Notes under the pieces: generated by a model
Told to the model about the DNA's origin: nothing
Databases searched by the model: none
Seen by the model: only the letters and a program-made list of their open reading frames with translations
Translations under genes and position numbers: made by a program
In this document: positions 55,095 to 64,000 of the stretch, in pieces
Position numbering within the stretch: position 1 is the first letter of the stretch
Layout: the number at the start of each line of letters is the position of its first letter
Assembly: GCA_963576735.1 (NCBI GenBank)
Contig: OY755190.1
Coordinates: forward strand, 1,047,695-1,111,694
Direction of reading: 5' to 3'
From: Bedellia somnulentella
Lineage: Eukaryota > Arthropoda > Insecta > Lepidoptera > Bedelliidae
DNA: 64,000 nucleotides

Positions 55095-55385
55095 GTATTA
55101 GCGTGATGCCAGTGCTGTGACTCCACGATGGTACTGACTGAAAATCAGTGTTGGGAGTCAATCGGCTCTCAACGTAGTGCTGAGTCAGTACCAATTCGCT
55201 ATTGCAGTGGTGCAAATATATTTAAGTTTTTGTTAATTACTTAAAATGTTGTTATAATGTTGTTATTTTTATTGTGTCAGTTTTTAGTTTACTTTTATAT
55301 TTAACTTTGTAATTTTATTAATTTTATATGTTTTTTTTGGGCCAAAAATGGCGAATAAACATCTTCTTTTCTTTTTCTTTTTGAA
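55095..55385 (+). mobile_element. Family D-like LINE 3' end
   Basis: GGTACTGACTGAAAATCAGTG, GTGCTGAGTCAGTACC, and ATGGCGAATAAACATCTTC before a T/C-rich tail: the same plan as 44161-44350 with different sequence. Confidence 0.5.
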
Positions 55386-55559
55386 GTCAGAAAATATTGA
55401 AATGTTCAATAAGTATTTCAAAAGCCTACTGTTATAAGTTCAAATTAAACTACTATTATTTTATTTCTAATACTGTATTATTGAATAAACCAGCAATCAT
55501 TAGGATAGCCAAATCATATTAGCCCCATATTTACTTAATTTCCTTTAAAAGTGCCGTTT

Positions 55560-55815
55560 AGGTGTAGTGTCGGCTTAGAATAACACTACCCCATTTCTAC
55601 CCGTGGGTGATCGTAAGAGGCAACTAAGGGTATAGGGGCTTTTTAGGTGATTTTTGGGCGTTGTGGTTGGAGACCCGTCACCAAAAACATTTATTATTAC
55701 CATCTTTTCCCTATTAACTTCCAAAAGTGGCTGAGGATTCTTCATTCCAAAGCTCTGACTACCCCGTTACGGGATTTATAGCCGTGAGTATATTTATTTA
55801 TTTATTTATTTATTT
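55560..55815 (+). mobile_element. SINE-A, GATC subfamily
   Basis: CCGTGGGTGATCGTAAGAGG variant. Its end abuts a (TTTA)n run that is probably the tail of the minus-strand LINE next to it. Confidence 0.85.
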
Positions 55816-57545
55816 GCATCACACAACAGGCAGTTAACAATACACGTTTGAAAAACATTTTTTTATAAAATATATGAAAACCACCCTACTAGGTGTGTTG
55901 ACAACTTGCACAATTATTTAACTTATTACTAAGTCTACCATCGTCTATTTACATGTTACTTAACATACTGAAGAAAATAAATACATACAATATTGTATAC
56001 ATAATAATTATAATAAACAGTAAATAATGAATTATATATTGTACGAGATATGTTTAAGCTTATGTTTAAATTGGGTAAGACTAAGAAAGACATCAAGATC
56101 GTGTTGAGATGAAACAGAGTTATATATTCGCTGCATATGAATAATAGGGTTATGATGAGAACGTAAAGTGGGACTAACAGGTAATGTGAATAGATCCTGT
56201 TTCTTTCTACGTGATCTATATATTGTATTGAGAGACATATTTGATAAAAGACAAGTATTTAGTGAACCATGAATAATTTTATGTAAAGTGATAAGAGATA
56301 TATTAGTACGACGGTGTTCTAGACGCGTCACGTTGAAGTAGCTTAATCGTAGATCATAGTTGCGACATTTATATTTTAAGTTAAACCTAAACGATAACAT
56401 TCTTAAGAATTTTTCTTGTATATTTTCTATCTATGGGTTCCAAATAACTGAACAATATTCTAATTTTGATCTAATGAAACTATTATAAAGAAATATACTA
56501 GATCGGGGGTTCTTCATACCTTTTGTCACCCGACTGATAAAGCCAAGAATTTTGTTGCAAGACCGGATTAGATAGCCATAATGGGATCGAAATGTTAATT
56601 CTTTATCGAAAATAACACCTAAGTCTCTTATAGAGCTGACTGCTTCAAGGGAGTGTCCATCTATCGAATAAATGTAATTTGCACACTGGTCTTGAACTTT
56701 ATTAAATCTAATAACAAAACATTTTTTCACATTTAAGACCATGCAGTTGTTTTGACACCAGTTATGCAGGGATACAAGGTCATTTTGAAGATTCTCACAG
56801 TCAGTTATTGATTGAATCGATTGATAAACTTTTAAATCATCGGCGTATAATAAGTGATCACATTGCAAAGAATTAGATAAGTCGTTGATGAAAAGGATGA
56901 AAAGTAGTGGTCCTAAATGACTTCCCTGCGGGACTCCAGAAGGAATTTCAAGGGGTTTTGAGTAGTAACCTTTAATTGCTATTAATTGGTTCCTATAGGC
57001 TAGATAAGATGTGATCCATCTCAATAGACTGCCGTGGATTCCAAATTGGTCTTGTAGTTTATGAATTAGTATAAAATGATTTATTTTGTCGAAAGCTTTT
57101 CTAAAGTCTGTGGAAATACAATGGATAGGTTTTTTTTTATCGAAAGAGTCGTGTAAGTATTTGGTATATTCCAGTAAATTAGTTACAGTTGATTTGGATT
57201 TTACGAAACCGTGCTGCCTAGGGTTAATAAGAGTTTGCACATGATAAAAAATATAATTGTAAATTATTTTTTCAAAGAGCTTTGCTAAACATGAAAGAAT
57301 ACTTATGGGTCTATAATTTTCACATTTACTTGGGTCTCCTGTTTTAAATATGGGGACAACAAATACTGATTTCCACTTAGTTGGAAATATTCCTGATTCA
57401 AGAGATCTGTTATATATTATATGTAGGGGTAGAACTAGCTGTTCAGCACAAGATCTAATGAAATATGCCGGAAGCTTATCAGGTCCTGCACCTTTGTTTG
57501 GGTCTAACGATTTAAGATGAATTAGAATCTCATATATGTATGTAT
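55794..57545 (-). mobile_element. Second jockey-type LINE, truncated
   Basis: Minus-strand element with a (TAAA)n-type tail at the left, a 3' UTR of about 215 bp and the RT half of ORF2. The 5' end is lost near 57545. Confidence 0.8.
56032..57540 (-). pseudogene. LINE reverse transcriptase with nonsense codon
   Basis: About 500 codons in one frame, broken once: a TAG right after the SKLEYCSVIWNP segment (stop at 56431-56433); the same frame then continues to 56032. Motifs in order: a KGAGPD fingers block near 57490, YRPISILSCLAKLFEK near 57300, palm TDFRKAFD near 57105, SGVPQGSHLGPLLFILFIND near 56940-56880, catalytic YADD near 56845. No frameshift is seen. The endonuclease half is missing, so the copy is dead twice over. 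It differs clearly from the 28.1-29.7 kb LINE in sequence and is another jockey-superfamily lineage. Confidence 0.85.
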
Positions 57546-57587
57546 GTTCCTTTAAAAGTATCCAAGTGCTGCTTCAAAAGTTTTACG

Positions 57588-57790
57588 ACAACCGTGGCTG
57601 AGTGGATAGGTGACTAGCTTTTCGGTCCGGAGGTTAAGGGTTCGATCCCCGTTGAGAGCAACATTTATGTGATGAGCATACAATTATTGTTTCTGAGTCT
57701 TGGATTGTTGAGTTAGTATCCCATAATACAAGTCTTACTTAGTTTGGAGATAACTTTATCTATGTATAATAAGCCCATATATAAGTCAGC
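57588..57790 (+). mobile_element. SINE-D, tRNA-like head and body
   Basis: ACAACCGTGGCTGAGTGGAT and GGGTTCGATCCCCGTTGAG resemble A and B boxes. The body carries ATCCCATAATACAAGTCTTAC and CTATGTATAATAAGCCC, a block often seen in lepidopteran repeats. Confidence 0.6.
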
Positions 57791-57819
57791 GGTCAAAGAT
57801 GATAAGAAAAAAAAAATAT

Positions 57820-58182
57820 AACATAACATAAACGTTCACGCCGAACATCCCCGAAGGGGTTGGCAGAGGTACTAATACTTCTGAACATCACGTGACTTTG
57901 TCACCTGGTGTTCAGAGTACCCACGTTTTGCATCGACAGTGTACTCACGTGATAGGGGGCAGGCCTATCGCCGTTTTTGTACGAATACACTGTCACATGA
58001 CTAAGTACAACTCAGCCATGTGGGTTTCCTCACGATGTTTTCCCTCACCGTTAACAACCATGATAAATTAACCACACATATGTCTTTAGAAAAGACAAAT
58101 TGGTGTAGGCCCGACCCAGGATTTGAACTTTAGTCGTTTTTACGATAACCGAGTGTTCTACCCACTGGGCTATAACGGTTGC
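57820..58182 (-). mobile_element. SINE-B, full length
   Basis: Nearly identical to the 46011 copy. A-rich flanks (AAAAAAAATAT on both sides) suggest a TSD. Confidence 0.9.
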
Positions 58183-58442
58183 TGAATAAAAAAAATATCT
58201 GGCTTAAATTATACGTGACGACTCCACATCTACCCATACCAGCAAATGACATTCGCGAACCCCAAAATGTCATATCAATGAATTCATGACAGCCATTTTT
58301 TGTTCAGTTTATCGTCTTCCCTTATTGTGGGCAAGCATTTTGGACGCGCTAGAGGCATTGTAAGCGATGGCGGCGCGCTTTAGCGTTAGTTTTAGTTTTT
58401 TTAAATTTGAATTTTATGAACGTATAATGTATCTGTCATTTT

Positions 58443-58448
58443 TATAAA
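58443..58448 (+). promoter_or_regulatory. TATA-like box in LTR
   Basis: TATAAA 181 bp before the LTR end; a plausible U3 promoter element. Confidence 0.4.
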
Positions 58449-58554
58449 TTTTGTGGGTGTTATGTATTTTTAATGTTAAATGTCAGGTAGTTTTGCTATG
58501 TCTGTCTGCATCTAACGGTTGTACGGCGAAGTCTTTTGTGTGTTTCCAAAATCG

Positions 58555-58560
58555 AATAAA
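58555..58560 (+). promoter_or_regulatory. AATAAA signal in LTR
   Basis: Polyadenylation-type hexamer 112 bp after the TATA box, where the R region would be. Confidence 0.45.
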
Positions 58561-58624
58561 CGTTTTGTGATATATTTTGGACTTTGATTTGGGTGATCCC
58601 GGAACTAGCTTCAGTAGCTTACAT

Positions 58625-58641
58625 TGGTCATTCGAGCCGGA
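58625..58641 (+). promoter_or_regulatory. Primer binding site, tRNA-Tyr type
   Basis: TGGTCATTCGAGCCGGA begins two bases after the LTR end. It is complementary to the 3' end of metazoan tRNA-Tyr (…TCCGGCTCGAAGGACCA) at 16 of 17 positions. Confidence 0.75.
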
Positions 58642-58643
58642 TC

Positions 58644-61600
58644 ATGCCAAATCTTTTTGATACTCCGCCACAGAAGAAAATGAGTGCCCGAGAGGAGCGT
58701 GCTGCGAGGCGTACGGAAAAGCAGGAGGAAGACCTTGCTGCAGGTTATCTACGTCATAAACTGTCCTGTGGTAGCAGTAGAGCTTCGACAAAGAGGTCAT
58801 CGGCTTCCGTGGAATTACGGAAGAAGCAGGTGCTGTTGGAGGCAGCGACCAAGAAGGCGGCCATCGAGATGGACCTGATTGATAAGGAGGCTCAAGTTCA
58901 AATGGCAATGGCAGATGCAGAACTCGAGGAAAAAAGTTATTACAGTCCACAAAAAGAAGGCGACTTGGATAATTGGTTGGAGAATCAGGCTAGTTACACT
59001 AGGTCACGTCAGAAGGTCTCCGAGCATGAAGAAAACCCGGACGACAATTTGTCAAAAAGTATGGCGGTAGAACGACCGCGCGTCTCCCATGGTTTACCCG
59101 GGCCCCCGGCACAAGACGCGGCGGCGACATTTGATGTCAACTACACCATACAGCAATTGACTAGCGCGCTGAAGGATATTACCAAGTCGGTTGCAGCGAA
59201 TAATGTACCTAACGGTCATTTACTTGGTCGATTGAGTACATCAAGAGATTTACCCGACTTTTCGGGCGATTCGATGGAGTGGCTTTATTTTAAAAAAACC
59301 TATGAAGATTCTACCCACTTATGCAGATATACGGAGGCTGAAAACTTGGGGCGATTGAAGAGATGTCTTCGAGGTGCGGCAAAAGATGCGGTCAGTGGCT
59401 TATTTATCTGTGCTACATCGCCAGAAATAGTTATGGATACTTTGGAGCTTCGTTTCGGTAATCCTGACTGTATAATAAAAAGAATAATGTATGACATAAA
59501 AAAATTAACACCACTGCCTAACGAATATCATAAAGAAGTAATTAGTTTCTCAGTGAAAATAAAGAATTTTGTGGAAGCAGTGAAAGCGGTTCAGAGGGAC
59601 GAATATTTACGAGGTAACTCTATTACTTCTATTATTTTGTCAAAACTACCCGCTGTGTTAATTTCAAAATGGTCGGATTACAGTTATGATCGTATCATGC
59701 AAAGCAATGAGTCACGCTTGGTCATTTTGTCAGAGTTTTTAACGCGAGAAGCAGTGAAAATATCAGCTACGGCCAGTACAATAAACATCGAAAAACCTCT
59801 GCAAAATAAAACATTCTTGATGCATACGGACACTTCCAGTTTATGTTTATTCTGTCGAAAAGCTAAACATAAAATATCAGAATGTAAACAGTTTAAAAGG
59901 GCCATGCGAAAGACTAAATGGCAGTTTGTGAAACGTAATGGCTTGTGTTATAAATGTATAGCTGCTCGACACAGCCGCGATACATGTTCAGCTCCCGTGT
60001 GCGACAAGGATGGGTGCGGTCGAGAACATCACCAGTTATTACATTTCGCCGAAGATAAAAACCGGGCGACCTTGACATTGCAAGACAGCGGACAACAGCA
60101 GGCAGTGTCGACGGCGGCGGCGGCAGCGCGCACTCCATCTTGTACGAGCGCGAACGCCAGTAGCTCCGAAATACAAACTGTTTCCCATGTAAACACGAAC
60201 GCGCCAGTGAAAGTGTTGTTAAAAGTGCTGCCTATTCGTATATATGGCAAAAATGGCTATGTGGATACTACGGCTTTGCTCGACGACGGGTCCACGGTGA
60301 CATTAATTAGTAGTGAACTAGCAAATCGTCTGAATTTATGTGGTAAACAAAAAACATTACGAGTGAGCGGTGCATGGTGTGATAACGAACTAAAATGTAG
60401 TACAACTGTTTTGAATTTTAAGCTTTCTGGCAAGGATAATAGAGTTCATAATATTGTAGCTCAGAGTATTGATCAGTTGAATTTACCTTACCAGGATATT
60501 TCGTGTGTAGATATAAATAAGTATACTCATTTAAAAGGTTTGCGTTCAGAGTTTATAAGTTCAAACATAAAACCTGAAATACTAATAGGGCAGGACAACT
60601 ATCATTTAATGTCGCCAATGAAAATACAATTAGGTAGATCTAATGAGCCGTCCGCTACGCTTACTCCCCTAGGGTGGTGTTTACATGGTGTGGTACGTGT
60701 TCCGCGGTGCGCAGCAGGTGAGTGGTCATTTTTTACATATGACAATTCTGCCACTTTTGTCACTCAAAACGACAGCCATCCAAACCTCGAGGAGCAATTA
60801 TTACGTGAGATGTACAATGAGGTAAAACAATCCTTCGCTTTGGACTCAATGGGTATATCATGTAAATCTCGCGAGAACGCAAATGATGCTCGCGCCGTGG
60901 CTATCTTGGACAAGACTTCTGTGCTCGTTAATGGTGAGTGGTATGTTGGTTTGCCGTGGAAAAATGAAAATTGTGAGCTAACTGATTCTTACCCTGTTGC
61001 GTTGAATAGGTTAAGGAATATTCACAATAAAATGAATAAGGATCCGAAGTTTGCTACAAGATATAATGAGAGAATCAGTCACTTATTAGAAAATAATTAT
61101 GCGTCAATAGTAGGAAACAATGAAACAGTTGCGGGGTCTAAGATTTGGTATTTGCCGCATTTTGGGGTTGATAACCCAAATAAGGAGAAGCTACGTTTGG
61201 TATTTGACGCCGCAGCTAAAAGTAAAGGATATAGTTTGAATGATTATCTTCTGACAGGACCAGACCTTTTATCATCACTATTTGGTATTATGCTTCGTTT
61301 CAGGGAAGACAGGGTCGCTGTAACAGGGGACATAAAGGATATGTTTCTCAGGGTGAAGATACGAAAGGAGGACCAGCATGCCCTGAGATTTCTTTGGAGT
61401 AGCAACAGCTGTGATACACCTAAAACGTATGTTATGAATTCATTAATTTTTGGAGCTAACTGTTCTCCCTTTATTGCACAGTATATTAAAAATAAAAATG
61501 GCTCACGCTATTCATCATCCACGCCGCATGTGGTTGATGCAATATGTAATTATCATTACATGGATGATTATATTCAGAGTTTACCGAACGAGTTAACTGC

Positions 61601-64000
61601 AATAGAGATGGTAAAAAATATATCATTAATTCATAAAGAGGGCAATTTTGAGATAAGAAATTGGATAAGTAATAGCGCTGCCGTATTAAACAGCGTGCCT
61701 AAAAAGACTTGGGGTAATTCAATATGCAAATTTAATATAGAAGGTAGTATTTCTGAAAGAATATTGGGTATGATTTGGTATCCAAAGGATGATCTATTAG
61801 GTTTTGATTTATCTTTAAAACGCATCCCACAGAGTATCATCTCTGGAAAACAACGACCGAATAAACGCGTTATGTTACGTGTAATTATGTCAGTATTCGA
61901 CGTACTTGGTTTTTTGACCCCATTTACTGTCCAAGGTCGTATAATGTTACAGGATACATGGAGACTCAAGGTCGGTTGGGACGAAGACATACCAGATGAA
62001 ATATATAGAAAATGGTGTCAGTGGCTCGACCTACTTAAAGAAATGGGAAATGTTCGAATTCCAAGATATCATATGAATATGATGATGGGCGATGTTACGA
62101 GAGAGAGCGAGATAGCTACTATTAGCAGAGCTACCGCGACGTTCGAGCCTACGATGCACGATGCTACGCAGGAGGCTACGAGCGCCTACGACGATGGCGT
62201 AGCAGCGGCTAGGAATACGCAGTATAACAGGTTACAATTACATATTTTTAGTGATGCGTCTAGTAAAGCGATGGCTGCTGTAGCCTATTGGCGTTGGGTA
62301 GACAGTAACGGAAAGATATATGTTTCGTTTATTGCAAGTAAAAGTAGAGTAATGCCTGTTAAACCCCTAACAATGCCGCGAGCGGAACTTCAGGCTGCTT
62401 TACTGGCAGCACGATTAGGAAAAACATTAATAGAGGGACATAGACTAAAACCGCAACAAAAATTCCTATGGTGTGACTCGACCACGGTACTTCACTGGAT
62501 CCGTAACAATGAACGAACATATAATACGTTTGAAGCCAACCGATTAGGGGAAATCGACGAGTGTACCTCTATTAAGGAATGGCGTTATGTTCCCACCAAA
62601 TGTAATATAGCTGATTTGGCTACAAGAGAGTCGTTTGAGATGAATATATTTAAAACAAGATGGTTTAGCGGTCCCGAGTTTTTGCATTTAGAGGAAAGTT
62701 TATGGCCAAGAGACGTAATCGAAACAAAAGGTAAATATTGTGATAATATTTTATTGACACAGTCATCCCCGTTACCGGCTAATAATTTTCCTATACCAGA
62801 TGTGTGTCGATTTTCATCGTGGTTGCGCTTAGTCAGAAGTACTGCTATGGTTTTATTATTTATTGCTAAATGTAAAAAACAAAGTGTAAAATTGGATTCT
62901 GCTATTCTCGAGCAAGCTGAACATTTGCTACTAAGATATGCGCAACAACAATCATTTGAAAATGATTTGAATATTATAAAGGACAAGCGTTGTTTGCCTC
63001 GTTCGAGCAAGTTGCGAATTTTATCACCTTTTTTGGATGGAAATGAGATAATGCGTGTAGATGGTCGAATAAAAAACGCAGAAGTTGATATTCAAGTAAA
63101 AAATCCCATCATTTTGGATGGACGTCATTGTTTAACTAAACTTATTGTGTCCCACTACCATAGAAAAGCTGCGCATTGTAACCAAGAAACTGTTGTTAAT
63201 CAGCTTAGACAAAAATATTGGATTATTAAACTAAGGCCGACTGTTAAAAATGTTATATCAAAATGTATGTTATGTAGAATACGTAAGTGTACTCCTCAGG
63301 TACCCAGAATGGGTGACTTACCTGCTGCGAGAGTAGCTCATCATCAGCGCCCCTTCACTCACTGCGGTATTGATTTGTTTGGCCCCATGGAGGTCACTAT
63401 TGGTAGAAGGAAAGAGAAACGCTATGGTGTTCTATTTACTTGTATGACGGTACGTGCGATTCATTTGGAAACAGTTTCATCTCTTACTACAGATGACTTA
63501 ATTATGGCGTTACGACGTATGGCGGCGCGTAGAGGGTGGCCTCGTTTCTTTTATTCTGATAATGGAACTAATTTGAGAGGGGCTGAAAAGGAACTAAGAA
63601 AGTCTTTTCTAGATTTAGATAATACTTCTTTGAGGGATGAAGGTCTAAACAATGGATCTGATTGGGTCTTTTCACCCCCAGGAAGCCCACACTGGGGTGG
63701 GGTATACGAGAGGATGATACGAGGGGTAAAAACATCGCTACGTGTAATTTTAAAGGAACGTTCTCCGCACCCTGATACACTTGCAACATTGTTGGCTGAA
63801 GTGGAGTCTATTATCAACAGCAGACCATTGACTTACGTAAATACCGATGATCCTAGCTGCCCAGAGTCGATTACACCAAACCATTTTTTGATTGGAACCT
63901 CCGTCAGTGGACCCACAATTGGAAAATATGATGACGGTGATCTTTCTTTACGAAAAAGGTGGCGATCAGCTCAAAGATTAGCTGATATGTTTTGGTCCAG
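58644..64000 (+). CDS. BEL/Pao gag-pol polyprotein (partial)
   Basis: One open frame of at least 1785 codons from the ATG three bases after the primer site to the window edge. Gag: a charged N-terminal coiled-coil-like region, then a capsid-like domain with LPDFSGDSMEWLYFKKTYE near residue 210. Two CX2CX4HX4C zinc knuckles lie at 401-414 and 435-448, followed by a third Cys/His cluster (CGREHHQLLH). Protease: ALLDDGSTVTLIS with DDG at 547-549. Reverse transcriptase: LRLVFDAAAKS, then TGDIKDMFLRV and catalytic YMDDY at 972-976. RNase H: FSDASSKA with Asp1204, MPRAELQAALLAARLGK, and WCDSTTVLHW with Asp1278. Integrase: HHCC zinc domain around 1503-1543, then Asp1577 (GIDLFGP), Asp1639 (SDNGTN) and Glu1689 (GGVYERM), giving D-61-D-49-E. 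The order PR-RT-RH-IN with YMDDY is typical of BEL/Pao. The stop, and any env-like gene, lie outside the window. Confidence 0.95.
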   Translation, partial: MPNLFDTPPQKKMSAREERAARRTEKQEEDLAAGYLRHKLSCGSSRASTKRSSASVELRKKQVLLEAATKKAAIEMDLIDKEAQVQMAMADAELEEKSYYSPQKEGDLDNWLENQASYTRSRQKVSEHEENPDDNLSKSMAVERPRVSHGLPGPPAQDAAATFDVNYTIQQLTSALKDITKSVAANNVPNGHLLGRLSTSRDLPDFSGDSMEWLYFKKTYEDSTHLCRYTEAENLGRLKRCLRGAAKDAVSGLFICATSPEIVMDTLELRFGNPDCIIKRIMYDIKKLTPLPNEYHKEVISFSVKIKNFVEAVKAVQRDEYLRGNSITSIILSKLPAVLISKWSDYSYDRIMQSNESRLVILSEFLTREAVKISATASTINIEKPLQNKTFLMHTDTSSLCLFCRKAKHKISECKQFKRAMRKTKWQFVKRNGLCYKCIAARHSRDTCSAPVCDKDGCGREHHQLLHFAEDKNRATLTLQDSGQQQAVSTAAAAARTPSCTSANASSSEIQTVSHVNTNAPVKVLLKVLPIRIYGKNGYVDTTALLDDGSTVTLISSELANRLNLCGKQKTLRVSGAWCDNELKCSTTVLNFKLSGKDNRVHNIVAQSIDQLNLPYQDISCVDINKYTHLKGLRSEFISSNIKPEILIGQDNYHLMSPMKIQLGRSNEPSATLTPLGWCLHGVVRVPRCAAGEWSFFTYDNSATFVTQNDSHPNLEEQLLREMYNEVKQSFALDSMGISCKSRENANDARAVAILDKTSVLVNGEWYVGLPWKNENCELTDSYPVALNRLRNIHNKMNKDPKFATRYNERISHLLENNYASIVGNNETVAGSKIWYLPHFGVDNPNKEKLRLVFDAAAKSKGYSLNDYLLTGPDLLSSLFGIMLRFREDRVAVTGDIKDMFLRVKIRKEDQHALRFLWSSNSCDTPKTYVMNSLIFGANCSPFIAQYIKNKNGSRYSSSTPHVVDAICNYHYMDDYIQSLPNELTAIEMVKNISLIHKEGNFEIRNWISNSAAVLNSVPKKTWGNSICKFNIEGSISERILGMIWYPKDDLLGFDLSLKRIPQSIISGKQRPNKRVMLRVIMSVFDVLGFLTPFTVQGRIMLQDTWRLKVGWDEDIPDEIYRKWCQWLDLLKEMGNVRIPRYHMNMMMGDVTRESEIATISRATATFEPTMHDATQEATSAYDDGVAAARNTQYNRLQLHIFSDASSKAMAAVAYWRWVDSNGKIYVSFIASKSRVMPVKPLTMPRAELQAALLAARLGKTLIEGHRLKPQQKFLWCDSTTVLHWIRNNERTYNTFEANRLGEIDECTSIKEWRYVPTKCNIADLATRESFEMNIFKTRWFSGPEFLHLEESLWPRDVIETKGKYCDNILLTQSSPLPANNFPIPDVCRFSSWLRLVRSTAMVLLFIAKCKKQSVKLDSAILEQAEHLLLRYAQQQSFENDLNIIKDKRCLPRSSKLRILSPFLDGNEIMRVDGRIKNAEVDIQVKNPIILDGRHCLTKLIVSHYHRKAAHCNQETVVNQLRQKYWIIKLRPTVKNVISKCMLCRIRKCTPQVPRMGDLPAARVAHHQRPFTHCGIDLFGPMEVTIGRRKEKRYGVLFTCMTVRAIHLETVSSLTTDDLIMALRRMAARRGWPRFFYSDNGTNLRGAEKELRKSFLDLDNTSLRDEGLNNGSDWVFSPPGSPHWGGVYERMIRGVKTSLRVILKERSPHPDTLATLLAEVESIINSRPLTYVNTDDPSCPESITPNHFLIGTSVSGPTIGKYDDGDLSLRKRWRSAQRLADMFWS
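62085..62220 (+). repeat. Degenerate GCTACG-rich linker in BEL pol
   Basis: Between RT and RNase H (residues ~1148-1191). The motif GCTAC or CCTACG recurs about eight times in 130 bp, giving a Met/Ala/Thr-rich peptide with no domain. Confidence 0.6.

Larger units (their letters stand above)
58269..58623 (+). repeat. Probable 5' LTR of BEL/Pao element
   Basis: About 355 bp from TGTCAT to TTACA, consistent with TG...CA ends. Cannot be confirmed without the 3' copy. Confidence 0.55.
58269..64000 (+). mobile_element. BEL/Pao LTR retrotransposon, 3' end outside
   Basis: A 5' LTR, primer site and gag-pol frame in the correct order; the 3' LTR lies beyond the window. The coding region is far less AT-rich than its surroundings and carries no stop, which suggests a young and possibly active copy. 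The LTR's left edge is a guess (TGTCATATC, with an inverted ATGACA shortly after); its right edge TTACA at 58623 is fixed by the primer site. Confidence 0.9.

Noticed and set aside
58642..58950. 102-codon minus-strand frame and the other minus-strand frames across 59-64 kb
   Set aside because: They are antisense shadows of the BEL/Pao gag-pol frame on the plus strand.
1..64000. CRISPR array, bacterial operons or phage genes
   Set aside because: Repeats are dispersed retroposons with TSDs and no regular spacers; no prokaryotic gene was found.

Overview
The window looks like insect nuclear DNA, most probably from a moth or butterfly. It is AT-rich, holds no bacterial-type gene cluster, and is packed with short retroposons, non-LTR retrotransposon tails, a BEL/Pao LTR retrotransposon and Helitron-like elements of kinds familiar from Lepidoptera. 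No complete host gene was recognised. The best host-gene candidate is one coding-like stretch on the minus strand near 47.74-47.97 kb. Family names below (SINE-A to SINE-D, families D and E) are working names for this window only.

Short retroposons dominate. SINE-A (about 250 bp, roughly 46 copies, nearly a sixth of the window) begins near GCTGTGTAGTGTCGGCTTAG and ends GCCGTGAGTATATG(TATG)n. I see no RNA polymerase III promoter in it. SINE-B (about 365 bp, some 19 copies) has a tRNA-like head and a (TTATG)n tail. SINE-C has a tRNA cloverleaf between inverted arms. SINE-D is a second, rarer tRNA-like head. An RTE-type LINE is present as about 14 copies with lost 5' ends. The longest (32502-34055) keeps a 506-codon open frame and lies between perfect 17-bp target-site duplications (TSDs). 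RTE, SINE-A and SINE-B share a related 3' end of about 45 bp (CTCTGSCWACCCC, a small C/G hairpin, then GSCGTGA and a TATG-like repeat). This suggests that the RTE reverse transcriptase moves both SINE families.

Layout: 1-5 kb is a dense SINE-A/RTE mosaic; 5-9 kb is sparse, with a 138-bp hairpin MITE. 9-13 kb holds a tandem SINE-A duplication, a 194-bp Helitron and an inverted SINE-C pair. 13-28 kb is SINE-A, SINE-B and RTE tails with several nested insertions. 28-29.8 kb is a 5'-truncated jockey/CR1-type LINE and 32.5-34.1 kb the long RTE copy. 37.2-37.7 kb is a Helitron inside SINE-C, with its empty site readable. 39.8-40.9 kb is a 1163-bp terminal-inverted-repeat element with an 8-bp TSD. 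41-55 kb is more nested SINEs plus the candidate exon. 55.8-57.5 kb is a second jockey-type LINE with one nonsense codon. From about 58.27 kb to the window edge runs a BEL/Pao element with 5' LTR, tRNA-Tyr-type primer site and one uninterrupted gag-pol frame of at least 1785 codons.

The nested insertions, many with readable TSDs, give a relative history: SINE-A copies interrupt SINE-B, and a SINE-B interrupts a SINE-A, so the two families were active over overlapping periods. The Helitron is younger than its SINE-C host, and the BEL element and long RTE copy look recent.
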